In this document: in pieces, positions 52,879 to 62,317 of the stretch
Layout: each line of letters starts with the position of its first letter
Position numbering within the stretch: the stretch's first letter is position 1
Source of the DNA: Methanosarcina mazei S-6
GTDB lineage: Archaea; Halobacteriota; Methanosarcinia; Methanosarcinales; Methanosarcinaceae
Direction of reading: 5' to 3'
DNA length: 64,000 nucleotides
Assembly: GCF_000970205.1 (NCBI RefSeq)
Contig: NZ_CP009512.1
Location: forward strand, 2,356,001 to 2,420,000
Program-made: the position numbers and the translations under genes
Notes under the pieces: generated by a model
What the model was told of the DNA's origin: nothing
Database searches by the model: none
What the model saw: only the letters and a program-made list of their open reading frames with translations

Positions 52879-54288
52879 TTAAAAGCTATACTGTAAGAAG
52901 TAACTGATAACAGGCAGTAAAATGACCCCCATTGCATGGGATTTTCTGATGTTCATAAAAGAAGGGAGCATGCCTATAGGGGTAGAAATAATGAAAATGA
53001 ATAAACCGAAAAGACCTGTAAAAAGATATACCATTACCGCAAGTCCTATAAGGACACCTGTGCAGAGCTTGGTGTAGTCAATTTTTCGGAGCATATGATG
53101 GGCATTATTCCCTATCCATACTGTGGAAAAGTATGAAAACAGGGCAGAAAGGAGTATGGCAGCGAAAAAGAGCATAATTATCTGAAAACCAAGTGATTCT
53201 ATACCCAGTATGTCATTTATAGCAACCATTGCGCCGCTTCTGGTCTTTCCTATGATAAGAAGAGCTACGAGCCCGAAGATTGCATTTGAGGTGTTTACTC
53301 CTGAGATGGATACTATAAACTCCTTTGAGCTTTCAAGAGTCTGGTGGTCTGCGCGTGAATCAGAAAAAAGGGAGGACTTTCGCTCTCCAGGTACAGGTTC
53401 TGAGTCTTCTTTTTTAATTGGTCTTCTGTCAAAGTCCGAGCGAACAAAAAGCCCTACCAGAAGAGCGGCAATAGAAGAGGAAACACCCGGAAGCCAGGCT
53501 ACAAGGGAGCCTGCAGCACTGCCGGTAAAGACTCCTCTCAGGATTCTTTTTCTGGAAAGCTCAAATTTGGAAATGGATTTTTCAGGGATCTCGGAGCCTG
53601 TAAAAAGACTTATTATTAACTGGGATGCCCCGAAAAGCCCGCTAAGGAGAGGAAGGAGCATGGAAGCTTCCCCGAAGTTTATGATGGGAGTGAGGAGGTC
53701 CTCTCTGGAAAAAGCAAAAAGGCCCAGAATTCCTGTGATAAGGAACAGGAGAAGAGCCATAGCTTTATACTTATATTTTGCAAGCAAACCCAAGCCTTTC
53801 TTTCCCTCCACCTCCCCGTTTTTCTCGCTCGCAATCGTAATAAATACAATCGTGAGCAGGATCCATACCATACTATCTTGAATGTAGGGATAAAACGCCC
53901 CGAAAAAAAGAGAGAAAGGCAATAAAAAAAGCATGGATGTAAACACAGAGCCCGCACTCCCCAGGGCAGAGAGCCTTATTGCTTCTGCACCTGCACCTTC
54001 AAGCAGAAGCCTGTGGCCTGGGAGGACTGCAAGGGCTGTGTCTCCGTCAGGTGCGCCTAAAAACACGGACGGGATTATGTCGTGAAACGTGTGAGACACC
54101 GCATTTGAGAGGATTATGAGAGCAATATAAAACGGAGCGACCCCTTTTTCAGCCAGAAAGGGGGAAAAAGCTACGAGTGCAAGTGCGAAATTATTTGTAT
54201 GTACTCCGGGCAATAACCCTGAAACTATTCCCAGCAGGTAGCCTGCAAGAACAGAAAGAAATATCAGGAACAGAGAAATCTCTTCCAT
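52879..54288 (-). CDS. TctA-family (DUF112-like) membrane transporter
   Basis: A 469-residue integral membrane protein with about eleven hydrophobic segments. The first motif GLLPGVHTNNFALAL corresponds to the conserved GxxPG loop of TctA-type tripartite tricarboxylate permeases. Further parts are AVSHTFHDIIPSVFLGAPDGDTAL and a mirrored GSAAGSLVAWLPGVSSSIAALL. A charged insertion at about 285-320 separates the halves. It belongs to the archaeal COG1784 branch, which lacks an accompanying binding protein and small subunit, and none is found here. The substrate is unknown. Confidence 0.87.
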   Translation of the reverse strand: MEEISLFLIFLSVLAGYLLGIVSGLLPGVHTNNFALALVAFSPFLAEKGVAPFYIALIILSNAVSHTFHDIIPSVFLGAPDGDTALAVLPGHRLLLEGAGAEAIRLSALGSAGSVFTSMLFLLPFSLFFGAFYPYIQDSMVWILLTIVFITIASEKNGEVEGKKGLGLLAKYKYKAMALLLFLITGILGLFAFSREDLLTPIINFGEASMLLPLLSGLFGASQLIISLFTGSEIPEKSISKFELSRKRILRGVFTGSAAGSLVAWLPGVSSSIAALLVGLFVRSDFDRRPIKKEDSEPVPGERKSSLFSDSRADHQTLESSKEFIVSISGVNTSNAIFGLVALLIIGKTRSGAMVAINDILGIESLGFQIIMLFFAAILLSALFSYFSTVWIGNNAHHMLRKIDYTKLCTGVLIGLAVMVYLFTGLFGLFIFIISTPIGMLPSFMNIRKSHAMGVILLPVISYFLQYSF

Positions 54289-54469
54289 TCAAAAAACTCC
54301 CTATGTTATTGGCACATAACCTCTTGAACTTAGTAAAATATTTCACATACTAAGTATTAATACTTAGCTCTGCTATGGGAAACGCATTTTTATTTCTCTT
54401 GGAAAAAAATAAAATTCTAAAATATATTATTTAAGATAGGGGAGACACATTTCAGGAGAGATCATAAAG

Positions 54470-54585
54470 GAACGAAGATAAAATAAGAAAAATAAAAAAA
54501 GAACGAAGATAAAATAAGAAAAATAAGAAAAGAACGAAGATAAAAGAAAAGAGATAAGAAAGAAACGAAGATAAAAGAAAAAGAA
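54470..54585 (+). repeat. 31-bp A-rich tandem repeats
   Basis: GAACGAAGATAAAATAAG begins at 54470, 54501 and 54532, an exact 31-bp period, with a diverged fourth copy near 54563. Confidence 0.88.
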
Positions 54586-54955
54586 AATGAAAGAAAAAAT
54601 GCATAAAAGAGTATTTAAATCAGAAAAAACAAAGCGATCTATCAGGATTTTTAATTAAGATGAGAAATTTCAAACCTGTTAGTATAAATAAATTTCCGTT
54701 GAAAATAATACCCTTCTAATAAATAGAGGGGTTTTCGGCAGAAAGTATAAAAGCAAAATTCGAAAAGTCAAACATTTTTAGTTTACCGATCTGATAAGCC
54801 GCTTGAAAAATTTGAAGGTTCTTTATTACAACAAAGTAAAAAAAAAATCATTTCCATTTATGTTTTATATGTAACAGTTATACTATAGCTTGTAGTCCTA
54901 AATGCTAATATTGAATGGGGTTCATGAGAGCATTTAGCAAAAAACAGCAGGGCAA

Positions 54956-55103
54956 TTGAGGTTCGCCATTCCTCAGTCTGCTCTGGGCAACCCGGAACCC
55001 CGCCCTCTTGAGGCAAAATCGAGGTTTTTTGCCATTCCTCGGTTTAAGCTCAGGGAGAGGTATCGGGAAAAGAGGTCCGAAGTGAGGTTCGCCATTCCTC
55101 ACC
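54956..55103. repeat. three dispersed hairpin repeats
   Basis: Three related elements contain GAGGTTCGCCATTCCTC or a variant (about 54958-54974, 55020-55040, 55084-55101). Each is a short inverted repeat, (T)GAGG paired with CCTC(A), spaced by about 64 bp. They could form RNA hairpins or bind a protein dimer. Confidence 0.7.
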
Positions 55104-55954
55104 CGGTCTCTCAGATATCAGAAGCAATAGAGAAGTGCGGGGGCAAATCCCTCTCTAAACTATTTTTACCCCCCACTTCAACTCTATTCTCTATGCTGTC
55201 CAGTTTTATCCTCTGTTATATTCAATAAAACTGGGACTCTGTTTTGAATTTGCCATTAACAACTCAAACATCTAAATTCAGTAACTGTTTCATTGTTCCT
55301 TTATTATAAAAATAAGATTAATCCTTCATATACAAAGTGGGCTGTGCCGCAATCTTCTGCTTCTTTACTTCTTCCTTAACCTCTCAACTTTTATCTGGCT
55401 TCCCGAACTTCTGCCCTTTAAGACCCTCCCCATTCCGGCTGGTCTTCCGTCAATCATTTCCTCTCCCTGAATGCCCTTTCTTTTTATCACTTCCTCTTTC
55501 AGGAAGGCTTTTCTCTGAATTATTCTCTTTTTCAGTTACTTCAGCCTCTAAAGATTCCTCCTTGCCAGAATCTTCATGTTCTTCCAGGCTTCTCTCCCGG
55601 AGAACTCCAGCCTCGTCAGATTCGCCTCTGCCTGGCTGATCCTGTATCGTATCACTCCCTCTCCCTGGCAGTTTTTCTTTTCTGTCACTTCCTCTTCCCA
55701 GTTGAGTATGCCTCTTCTCATCTCCTTTTTTAGAGTTTTTTACTTTTCATGTGTTTTTTTAATTTTTTTATCAGGACTTTCTCTGTCAGACCTGGTTTAT
55801 AAGAATACAGTCTATCAAGATAATATTCTTGTTGTCAGCCAGTAATGACAGGATTGGTTTTATTCGACCACGATGTTGAGATTGGTTTGTTGGCAATGAA
55901 ATTGAGATTGGTTTTTTGTCTCAAAAATGAGCCTCAAAAACACTTATTCCGTGC

Positions 55955-56689
55955 TCAGTTCCTGTTATGGATTTCCGCTCCCTGAGTGGAAACATCAATC
56001 AGGATAAATTCTGCAGGCTGACCTGCACAAACAGATTCCATGTGGATTACCTGCTCAAGGTCAATGCGAGCCTGATCTCCCTGCTCTATTCTCTGTCCAT
56101 TAACGGTGAGCTCGCCGACAGACGTGTAAATGAAAGTTCGGCGGTTATCCTGTGTGTAAAAATGGATAACATGTCCCTTTTCGAGGCTGCACCGGTAAAC
56201 TGTTGCATCGGCGTTTATCTTCAGGGCGTCCTTAAAATCCTGTCCAGAAGCGACCGGATGCAGCTGATTTCTCCATTCCATGCATTCAAACTTTTTTTGA
56301 GAATAAGAAGGTTCGAGGCCACTTCTGGACGGTAAAATCCAGATCTGATAAAAGTGCAGGACTTCCTTATCCCTGTTAAACTCTGAATGAAGTATCCCTG
56401 TACCTGCGGTAATGCTCTGTACTTCTTCTTTTCCAAGGGTTCCCCTGTTCCCCATACTGTCTTCATGCGTTATTTCCCCGTCAAGAACAACGGATATAAT
56501 TTCCATCTCGGAGTGCCTGTGAGCCGAAAACCCCTTTCCCGGCTGGACGGTATCATCATTAAAGGCGCGCAGGTTTCCAAACTGGACGTTGTCAGGATCA
56601 TAATAGTTTGAAAAAGAAAAAAGCATGTAGCTTTTTAGCCAGCCTGAATCCTCAAAATGCCTGGCTCCCGCCGGAATTATTCTGAGCAT
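55955..56689 (-). CDS. pirin-family protein
   Basis: A 244-residue bicupin of the pirin family. The N-terminal cupin has the metal ligands in GFSAHRHSEMEIISVVLDGEITHED and TAGTGILHSEFN; the C-terminal cupin is also preserved. Characterised pirins bind iron, and some are quercetinases or transcription cofactors; the archaeal role is unknown. The ATG at 56689 (MLRIIPAGARHF) follows AAGGGAT. The longer frame upstream merely translates an 8-bp repeat and is rejected. Confidence 0.92.
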   Translation of the reverse strand: MLRIIPAGARHFEDSGWLKSYMLFSFSNYYDPDNVQFGNLRAFNDDTVQPGKGFSAHRHSEMEIISVVLDGEITHEDSMGNRGTLGKEEVQSITAGTGILHSEFNRDKEVLHFYQIWILPSRSGLEPSYSQKKFECMEWRNQLHPVASGQDFKDALKINADATVYRCSLEKGHVIHFYTQDNRRTFIYTSVGELTVNGQRIEQGDQARIDLEQVIHMESVCAGQPAEFILIDVSTQGAEIHNRN

Positions 56690-57168
56690 ATAAGATCCCT
56701 TTCTTCCCATGTAATTATTCGAATATTTGAATATTTGAATATTTGAATATTTGAATATTTGAATAATAAGTAAGGTTTGATGGATGAATAGAATATACCT
56801 TTGGAAACAGAGTTTAGCAATAGTATTCAGTAACATTGTTCAGCGACATAGTTCGGAAATGTATTTCAGTAAAATATTAAGAAAGACAGTTAAGAAATAT
56901 AGTTGAGAAATGTAGTTGGAAAAAGTTGAGAAATATAGTTGGAAAATATAGTTAAGAAATGTAGTTAGGAAATAGTTAAGAAATATAATTTAATGAATGA
57001 TCACCAGGCTTTCTTTGACAGGTTAAAAAGATCAGTCTTCTTTGCAAAAGACACGTAAAAAACAATATATACGAGTGCTCCCTTTCCTAAAGGAGCCTGT
57101 TACAATCAAATTTTCGTTTTTTTCAGATTACCAGTGCAAAGTAAAAAAGGACTTTAAAAGGATTTCAA
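56690..57168. other. intergenic region with 8-bp repeat, ahead of ncsA
   Basis: Includes the microsatellite at 56721-56764 and degenerate AGTTGAGAAATATAGTTGG repeats (about 56890-56995). A probable TATA box CAATATATACG at 57063-57073 precedes ncsA; a small imperfect hairpin (CTCCCTTT/AAAGGAG) lies between it and the gene. Confidence 0.55.
56721..56764 (+). repeat. 8-bp microsatellite
   Basis: GAATATTT is repeated five and a half times without interruption, upstream of the pirin gene (reading minus strand). Such arrays can change length by slippage. Confidence 0.93.
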
Positions 57169-58077
57169 ATGACAATTAAATGTAAAAAATGTAACCATGA
57201 TGCTATTATTTTTCAAAAATACTCAGGAATGCACCTGTGTAAAAGGCATTTTATAGAGGACGTTGAAAGGAAAATTAAGCTGACTGTCCGGAGAGATTAC
57301 AGCATACAGAAAAATGATGTAATAGCCGTTGCTCTGAGTGGAGGAAAGGACAGCTCGGTCGCTCTTTATATCATGCATAAGATCCTGGGGAACAGGCCTG
57401 ATATTCAGATTGTGGCAATTTCAGTTGATGAGGGTATTAACGGATACCGCCCGCAATCCCTTGAGCTTGCAAAACAGCTTACTGAAACGCTTGGTGTTCG
57501 CCATATTATAAAATCTTTTAAAGATGAACATGGCGCAACAATGGACGAGCTGGCTGTAATGGACCGCGAAAAAGGCACATGCAGCTACTGTGGAGTTCTC
57601 AGGAAGAGCATTCTTAACAGGGTGGCTATCGAGATAGGCGCAACGAAACTGGTCACAGGACACAACCTGGACGATGAAGCCCAGACCATTCTCCTTAACC
57701 ACTTCAGAGGAGACATGGAACGCATGGTCAGGCTTGCCCCTCCTGTAGCTGTTGAAGGGCTTGTTATGCGTGCAAAGCCTCTGCGGAATATTCCTGAAAA
57801 GGAGGTTGCACTCTATGCCCTCGTAAATTCCCTGCCAGTGGATTTCAGTGAATGCCCGTATGCAGGGGAAGCCCTGCGAGGAGAAATAAGGGAACTGTTA
57901 AACGGTTTTGAGACAAACCACCCCGGAACCAAGTACTCTCTGCTCCGGGGATTTGACAAGCTTGTTGGGGCACTGGCAAAGGAACTTCCTCCTGCAAAAA
58001 TTGAAAAATGCAGGATCTGCGGAGATACCTGCACGGAAAATATATGCCAGGCATGCAAACTGCTCGGCAGGACGTAA
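57169..58077 (+). CDS. ncsA: tRNA 2-thiouridine synthetase, NcsA/CTU1 type
   Basis: Adenylates and thiolates the wobble uridine of certain tRNAs. The 302-residue protein has an N-terminal zinc ribbon (CKKCNHD...MHLCKRHF), the PP-loop ALSGGKDSSVAL (about 55-66), the catalytic CSYCGVLR cysteines (about 142), TGHNLDDEAQT, a further cysteine in FSECPYAGEA, and a C-terminal zinc motif CRICGDTCTENICQAC. All expected cysteines are present. AAAGGAT lies six bases before the ATG. Confidence 0.94.
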   Translation: MTIKCKKCNHDAIIFQKYSGMHLCKRHFIEDVERKIKLTVRRDYSIQKNDVIAVALSGGKDSSVALYIMHKILGNRPDIQIVAISVDEGINGYRPQSLELAKQLTETLGVRHIIKSFKDEHGATMDELAVMDREKGTCSYCGVLRKSILNRVAIEIGATKLVTGHNLDDEAQTILLNHFRGDMERMVRLAPPVAVEGLVMRAKPLRNIPEKEVALYALVNSLPVDFSECPYAGEALRGEIRELLNGFETNHPGTKYSLLRGFDKLVGALAKELPPAKIEKCRICGDTCTENICQACKLLGRT

Positions 58078-58463
58078 GAGAGCAGAACTGAAATCAGGCA
58101 TTTTCTGGCTAAATAGCCGGTATTCTGAATCAGATTTCCAGAACAGTTAAAGCTTTCATTTTCATTTGTATTTTTTATTTTTATTTTTATTTTTATTTTT
58201 ATTTTTATTTTTATTTTTATTTTTATTTTCTGTAAGCAGCCGGGTTCAGCCGGAGAACAACGCGTGAACAGGATGAATTGAGATTCGATTTAAGACATTC
58301 AGGAACACTATCAGCCAGTAAGCTCGAGCTCCAAAATCAAGAGAAAAGGGAAAGCCAAGAAAGAAAAAAATTATGAAAAAGAGAAACTAAGAGAGAAAAA
58401 AATTAAGAAAAAGGGAAAGTTAAGAAAGAAAAGTATTTGTAGATTTCATGAAGTTTCGGACTT
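58078..58463. other. intergenic region with microsatellite
   Basis: Between convergent ncsA and the membrane protein gene. It holds the 6-bp repeat array at 58171-58230 and duplicated GAGAAAAAAATTA(A/T)GAAAAAG tracts near 58360-58425. No gene is seen. Confidence 0.55.
58171..58230 (+). repeat. TTTTTA microsatellite
   Basis: About ten uninterrupted copies of the hexamer TTTTTA lie between two convergent genes. The T-run on the plus strand could also act as a terminator for ncsA. Confidence 0.9.
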
Positions 58464-59369
58464 TTATAACCCATCAGGACCGGAAAGCAGGTCATCAGGG
58501 TTATAGAGTTTCCTTTCCTCTCCCAGAAGATAAAGCCGGGTCCACAGGACAGCAGTGAACGGCTGCAGTATGATCATCGGCACGAAATATGTTATGATTG
58601 AGACCAGAAGAATTTCCGAACCCAGGAGCTCGCCGATAAAACCATTGACGAAAGCAAGTCCGACTGAAAATGTCCAGAGAAAGAAAACATCAAGTTTATT
58701 GCTCATGAAAAAACCGTATCCGGCTTTCAGAGCGTCAAGGGGGTCGAGCTCATCAATTACTAGAGCATAAGGGGCAAGGGAAAATAAAATACTTATGACC
58801 AGCAGATAAACTGTCCAGAGCATGACTCCCGCTCCCAGCACTCCCATTCCTTTTACAGGCAGCCCGGGATTGTGAACAAGACTGTTCAGGTCTCCTATTG
58901 TGAGAGCTCCGGGCACGATAAATACAATGCCTGCGAGAACCATCAGAGCGAGAAGAAGGCTCGTGAGAAAAAGCCTGAAGCTGTTTTTCCAGCCTGATCT
59001 GAACATGTCAGAAAACACAGTATCTCCGGTCTCTGAGGCTTTCTTTGCCATTCCTATTGCCCCTGCTGTGAAAAAGGCCTGCAGAATCATGCTAAGCAGG
59101 AAAAAAGCAAGAACCAGGGCTACCGAGACCGGTATATTATTCTTAAACCCGTCCCATATCATGGAGTAAATTTCTTCATTGGTGAGGACAGCAGGATCTA
59201 CCACATTCATAGACCCCGAAACGTAGAGCAGGGCACCTATTAAGACAAAGAAAAAGACAAAAAGGATTAAATTGATAAAAAAATTCAGGACATATGGAAT
59301 ACAAATATTCAGATTTCTAACCCAGGTCTTGAACCCTCTATTCAATATTGTTCCAAAATCTTCATACAT
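58464..59369 (-). CDS. six-helix integral membrane protein of unknown function
   Basis: A 301-residue protein with about six hydrophobic segments, starting MYEDFGTILNRGFKTWVRNL and followed by a large first transmembrane helix (LNFFINLILFVFFFVLIGALL). This resembles archaeal DUF4013/DUF7544-like membrane proteins that have a glycerophosphoryl-phosphodiesterase-membrane-like fold. The LAPYALVIDELDPLDALKAGYGFF segment late in the sequence is characteristic of that group. The ATG at 59369 is chosen over 59522 because AAGG lies upstream and the extra residues are non-hydrophobic and atypical. The function is not known. Confidence 0.75.
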   Translation of the reverse strand: MYEDFGTILNRGFKTWVRNLNICIPYVLNFFINLILFVFFFVLIGALLYVSGSMNVVDPAVLTNEEIYSMIWDGFKNNIPVSVALVLAFFLLSMILQAFFTAGAIGMAKKASETGDTVFSDMFRSGWKNSFRLFLTSLLLALMVLAGIVFIVPGALTIGDLNSLVHNPGLPVKGMGVLGAGVMLWTVYLLVISILFSLAPYALVIDELDPLDALKAGYGFFMSNKLDVFFLWTFSVGLAFVNGFIGELLGSEILLVSIITYFVPMIILQPFTAVLWTRLYLLGEERKLYNPDDLLSGPDGL

Positions 59370-59571
59370 GTGACACGACCTTCCAGTTTTTAAGGCAGCA
59401 GCTCTGCACCCCCTCTTTGCAGCAATGTCCTGACTGACTGCAAAAATGAGACTCTTGTGCAGGCTCACATGCCCTATTTTCGGATACATATGCAGAAGAT
59501 AAATATATAATCTCTTATTCAAGTACAGATAAGAACAGTGACGATCAATAACGAAAGCAAAAGGCGATCAC

Positions 59572-60147
59572 ATGAAAAAGCTGGAAAATTACATACCTTT
59601 TTCAGTCCCGGATAACCCTTCCGCGCGCGAAAAACCTTCAGGACCTGCAAATCCAAAAAGATTCACAGTCCCGGACAAACCTGAAACAGACAATCCTCAA
59701 AAAGAAGTAGTTGTACTCGGGCACTGCCTTCTCAACCCCATTGCAAGAGTAAAAGGAGCAAAACCGGTTATCCCTATTGATGCAAAAGGAGCAAACGTAA
59801 TCCAGCTCCCCTGTCCGGAATCAATGTACCTTGGAATAAGGCGCAGGGAAATCACCAAAGACCAGCTCGACCACCCAGCCTACAGGCGCTTTTGCAGAGA
59901 AATCTTCACCCCGTTTGCGGATATGCTCGAAGACCTCGCAATAAATGGCGTAAGCATAAGGATTATCGGCGTCCCTAAAAGCCCTTCCTGCGGTGTCAGA
60001 ATAACAAGCGTAGGCGGCGAGCCAGGAAAATCGAAGGAGTTCCACCATATCCATTCACAGGAGCCCGGCGTGTTTATGGAAGAGATTATGAAGGAACTTG
60101 AAAGGCGCAGGGTCAGTTTTGAGATTGAGGACGCCAGCACGCAATGA
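59572..60147 (+). CDS. DUF523/TudS-like protein
   Basis: A 191-residue protein. A proline-rich N-terminal 45 residues contains a near-repeat (FSVPDNP, FTVPDKP). The core begins EVVVLGHCLLNPIARVKGA and has QLPCPESMYLG and GVPKSPSCGV, giving three cysteines in the arrangement that holds a [4Fe-4S] cluster in TudS/DUF523 thiouracil desulfurases. The archaeal branch (COG5418-like) is not characterised, so desulfidase activity is only suggested. It is divergent from the membrane protein gene; an AAATATATAATC element near 59501-59512 is a plausible promoter. Confidence 0.72.
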   Translation: MKKLENYIPFSVPDNPSAREKPSGPANPKRFTVPDKPETDNPQKEVVVLGHCLLNPIARVKGAKPVIPIDAKGANVIQLPCPESMYLGIRRREITKDQLDHPAYRRFCREIFTPFADMLEDLAINGVSIRIIGVPKSPSCGVRITSVGGEPGKSKEFHHIHSQEPGVFMEEIMKELERRRVSFEIEDASTQ

Positions 60148-60352
60148 GACCTCTATGTACGATTTCAATTAGTTAGTTCTCTTGAGCGTAGCGAAAAGGA
60201 CAGCGCACTGCAGAGCCGCAACTCTGCCGGGACGAGAACAGTTAGGTATAGTGAATAAGTTAACTCGATTGATTATCCCAAATTCATGATTTAGAGGAGT
60301 AGTTTTGAGCTGCAGGATCAGCACGCTAACAAACTGCAAATTATTCATTATA

Positions 60353-61027
60353 TTATAATCCCACTTTTTCCTTCGCATGCCCGATCATGTTTTCAAGGTC
60401 TTCAACCGTATTGATATTCACAAAAGTCCTCAGTTCCGGATCAAATTCCCTTATTTCCGAAACCTCAACGAAAACGACATCCTGCATCTGAAAAACCGGC
60501 GCAAGAACTGAGTGTTTCCCCCTCTCAAAAGCTTTTTCGATTTCCGGCAGCATTTTTTTTGAGTAGACCGCATGAAGAGGCTCAAACATTCTCTCTTCCC
60601 ACCTCGGGATAGCAGCATCGTGACCGCTTGCTTTCTCAAACAGCAGGTCTACAATTTCAGGGTTTACAAAAGGCATATCTCCGGCGCAGACGAAAGAGTT
60701 TTCGGATCTGGATTCAAGCAGCCCCGCCCGAATGCCTTCAAGAGGGCCGGCGTCTTCCAGAGAATCAAAGCAGAAACGAATTTCCCTATCAGGAAATTTA
60801 TCAAGCACGGGAAAGAGCTTTTCTTTCTGTGAGTTATCACGGACCGAAAGGATAACCTCATCAACAACCCGGAACAGGTTTTCAAGCAGTCTCTCGAGAA
60901 TGGTTTTTCGTTCGAATTCGAGAAGGGCTTTTTCGACCATACCCATCCTGCGTCCTCTTCCGCCTGCCAGTACAATCGCGCTTCGAAAGCTCCTTTTTTG
61001 CTCTTTAGATTCCGTTTTTTTATTCAT
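60353..61027 (-). CDS. mobA: molybdenum cofactor guanylyltransferase
   Basis: Attaches GMP to molybdopterin. The 224-residue nucleotidyltransferase has the N-terminal AIVLAGGRGRRMGMVEKAL signature (LAGGxxxRMG..K), DAGPLEGIRAGLLES, and the metal-binding CAGDMPFVNPEIV. It is slightly longer than E. coli MobA, with a charged N-terminus. It follows the mobB-moaE gene on the same strand (125 bp apart), giving a small molybdopterin cluster. Confidence 0.92.
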   Translation of the reverse strand: MNKKTESKEQKRSFRSAIVLAGGRGRRMGMVEKALLEFERKTILERLLENLFRVVDEVILSVRDNSQKEKLFPVLDKFPDREIRFCFDSLEDAGPLEGIRAGLLESRSENSFVCAGDMPFVNPEIVDLLFEKASGHDAAIPRWEERMFEPLHAVYSKKMLPEIEKAFERGKHSVLAPVFQMQDVVFVEVSEIREFDPELRTFVNINTVEDLENMIGHAKEKVGL

Positions 61028-61152
61028 CTAACCGCATCCGGACATTGAATTTCTTTTTAACTTGAGCCTGCCCAGTATGTTTACTAAACCCTATTTTTAT
61101 ATCATATACATTTTCCTTTTTTTCTTTCTATTCTTTTCTTTCTTAACCTTTT

Positions 61153-61989
61153 TCAGGCATGTTCCCTATCATGGACCCAGAAATGCTCTTTTTCGGTGAA
61201 TTCCTTTTTCCAGATCGGAGCTTCTGTTTTTATCCTTTCAATAGCTTCACTGAGGGCAGGGAAGAGTTCGGTCCTGTGGGCGGATGCGATCACAATGTAA
61301 ACAATGTCCTCTCCGGCTTCTATTAAGCCTGTTTTGTGGTGGATAAGGACTTCAAGTATACCTTCTTTTTTCTTTATTTCGTCCCGGATACGGTCGAGGA
61401 CTTTTGAGGCTTCCGGTTCGTATTTTTCGAACTCGAGCCTTGATGTTTTTTCTTCTCCCGCAAGCTCGCGTACAATGCCAGTAAAGGTACCTATTGCTCC
61501 TGCTTTCCTTATATCAGGATTCTTGCGGACTTTTTTGACAAGGGCTTCCAGGGTATAGCGGTCTGGCTGGGCGAGGGCGATTCCTACTAAGGACGCTGTA
61601 AGTTCCTCATGAGGGTCAATGTTTTCCGGTACCCTGAAAATGATGTTGGAAACGCCTTCAATGTCTCCAAGGGCTATTTTCGGAAGGTTGCTCGCCTTAA
61701 ACCCTTCCACGACAGCGAAATCAAGGCCTCTGTCACAGAGCATATCAAGGGCATCTTCAAGGCCCGAGTCCCTGGCGAAGCTGACGAGTTCGGTGCCTGT
61801 AATCCCCACTACCATATCCGCTCCCGCATCAAAATGCCTTCCAGTATCAGTTTCTGCAGGGTTCAGGCGCTGCTCTCCCATGTGTTTAACAGTACCCACT
61901 GTCCCGAACCCTGAAAGCTGCCTTACAAGAGCTGAGACAAGGGCTGTTTTTCCTGATTTCTTATACCCGACAACGGAAACGACTTTCAT
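61153..61989 (-). CDS. MobB-MoaE fusion protein
   Basis: A 278-residue fusion of two molybdenum-cofactor activities. Residues 1 to about 160 are MobB, the GTP-binding partner of MobA, with the P-loop GYKKSGKTALVSAL, GTVKHMG and TDTGRHFDAGAD. Residues about 165-278 are MoaE, the large subunit of molybdopterin synthase: GAIGTFTGIVRE, FEKYEPEA, VLIHHKTGLIEAGEDIVYI, SAHRTELFPALSEAIERIK and PIWKKEFTE with catalytic lysines. MoaD is not in the window. The ATG at 61989 follows AAGG; the TTG at 61992 is an alternative. Similar fusions are seen in methanogens. Confidence 0.92.
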   Translation of the reverse strand: MKVVSVVGYKKSGKTALVSALVRQLSGFGTVGTVKHMGEQRLNPAETDTGRHFDAGADMVVGITGTELVSFARDSGLEDALDMLCDRGLDFAVVEGFKASNLPKIALGDIEGVSNIIFRVPENIDPHEELTASLVGIALAQPDRYTLEALVKKVRKNPDIRKAGAIGTFTGIVRELAGEEKTSRLEFEKYEPEASKVLDRIRDEIKKKEGILEVLIHHKTGLIEAGEDIVYIVIASAHRTELFPALSEAIERIKTEAPIWKKEFTEKEHFWVHDREHA

Positions 61990-62317
61990 CAAAGAGCCTT
62001 ATGGATTTCCCGGTATAAGTAAAGGCCGGCACATTTCTGCGGTTTCCTTTAAATAGGACCATTTGAAGGTCTAGAATTATAATAAGGATAGAATAAACAC
62101 AAAATTGATAACAAATAAATTCTTTTTTCATATATTTTAGACTTATTTGATTATTTTTAGAAAGATTCAAATATCCAAACTATTAATAGTATTAATCACA
62201 GTCCGCCCGAAAAGAATCGTAATCAGGGATGCAGCTCAGTTTTCTCTAAACACAGCAGGGCTGATGGGCACCGGATACCTGTTAATTGGCAGTAAAAGTG
62301 AAAAGTGGGGATGGAAT

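Larger units (their letters stand above)
54289..55954. other. 1.7-kb gene-poor, repeat-rich region
   Basis: Holds 31-bp A-rich tandem repeats (54470-54585), three hairpin-forming GAGG...CCTC repeats (54956-55103), and a CT-rich block at 55340-55740. On the minus strand that block reads as a long Glu/Arg/Gly-rich frame (LGRGSD, LPGRGSD, QPGRGESD) but has no start codon. No confident gene or RNA is called. Confidence 0.55.

Noticed and set aside
55337-55845. Plus-strand Ser/Phe/Pro-rich open frames
   Set aside because: They follow CT-rich composition, overlap each other in different frames and lack a ribosome site or family match.
56690-56836. N-terminal extension of the pirin protein
   Set aside because: The upstream frame translates the GAATATTT microsatellite; AAGGGAT supports the start at 56689.
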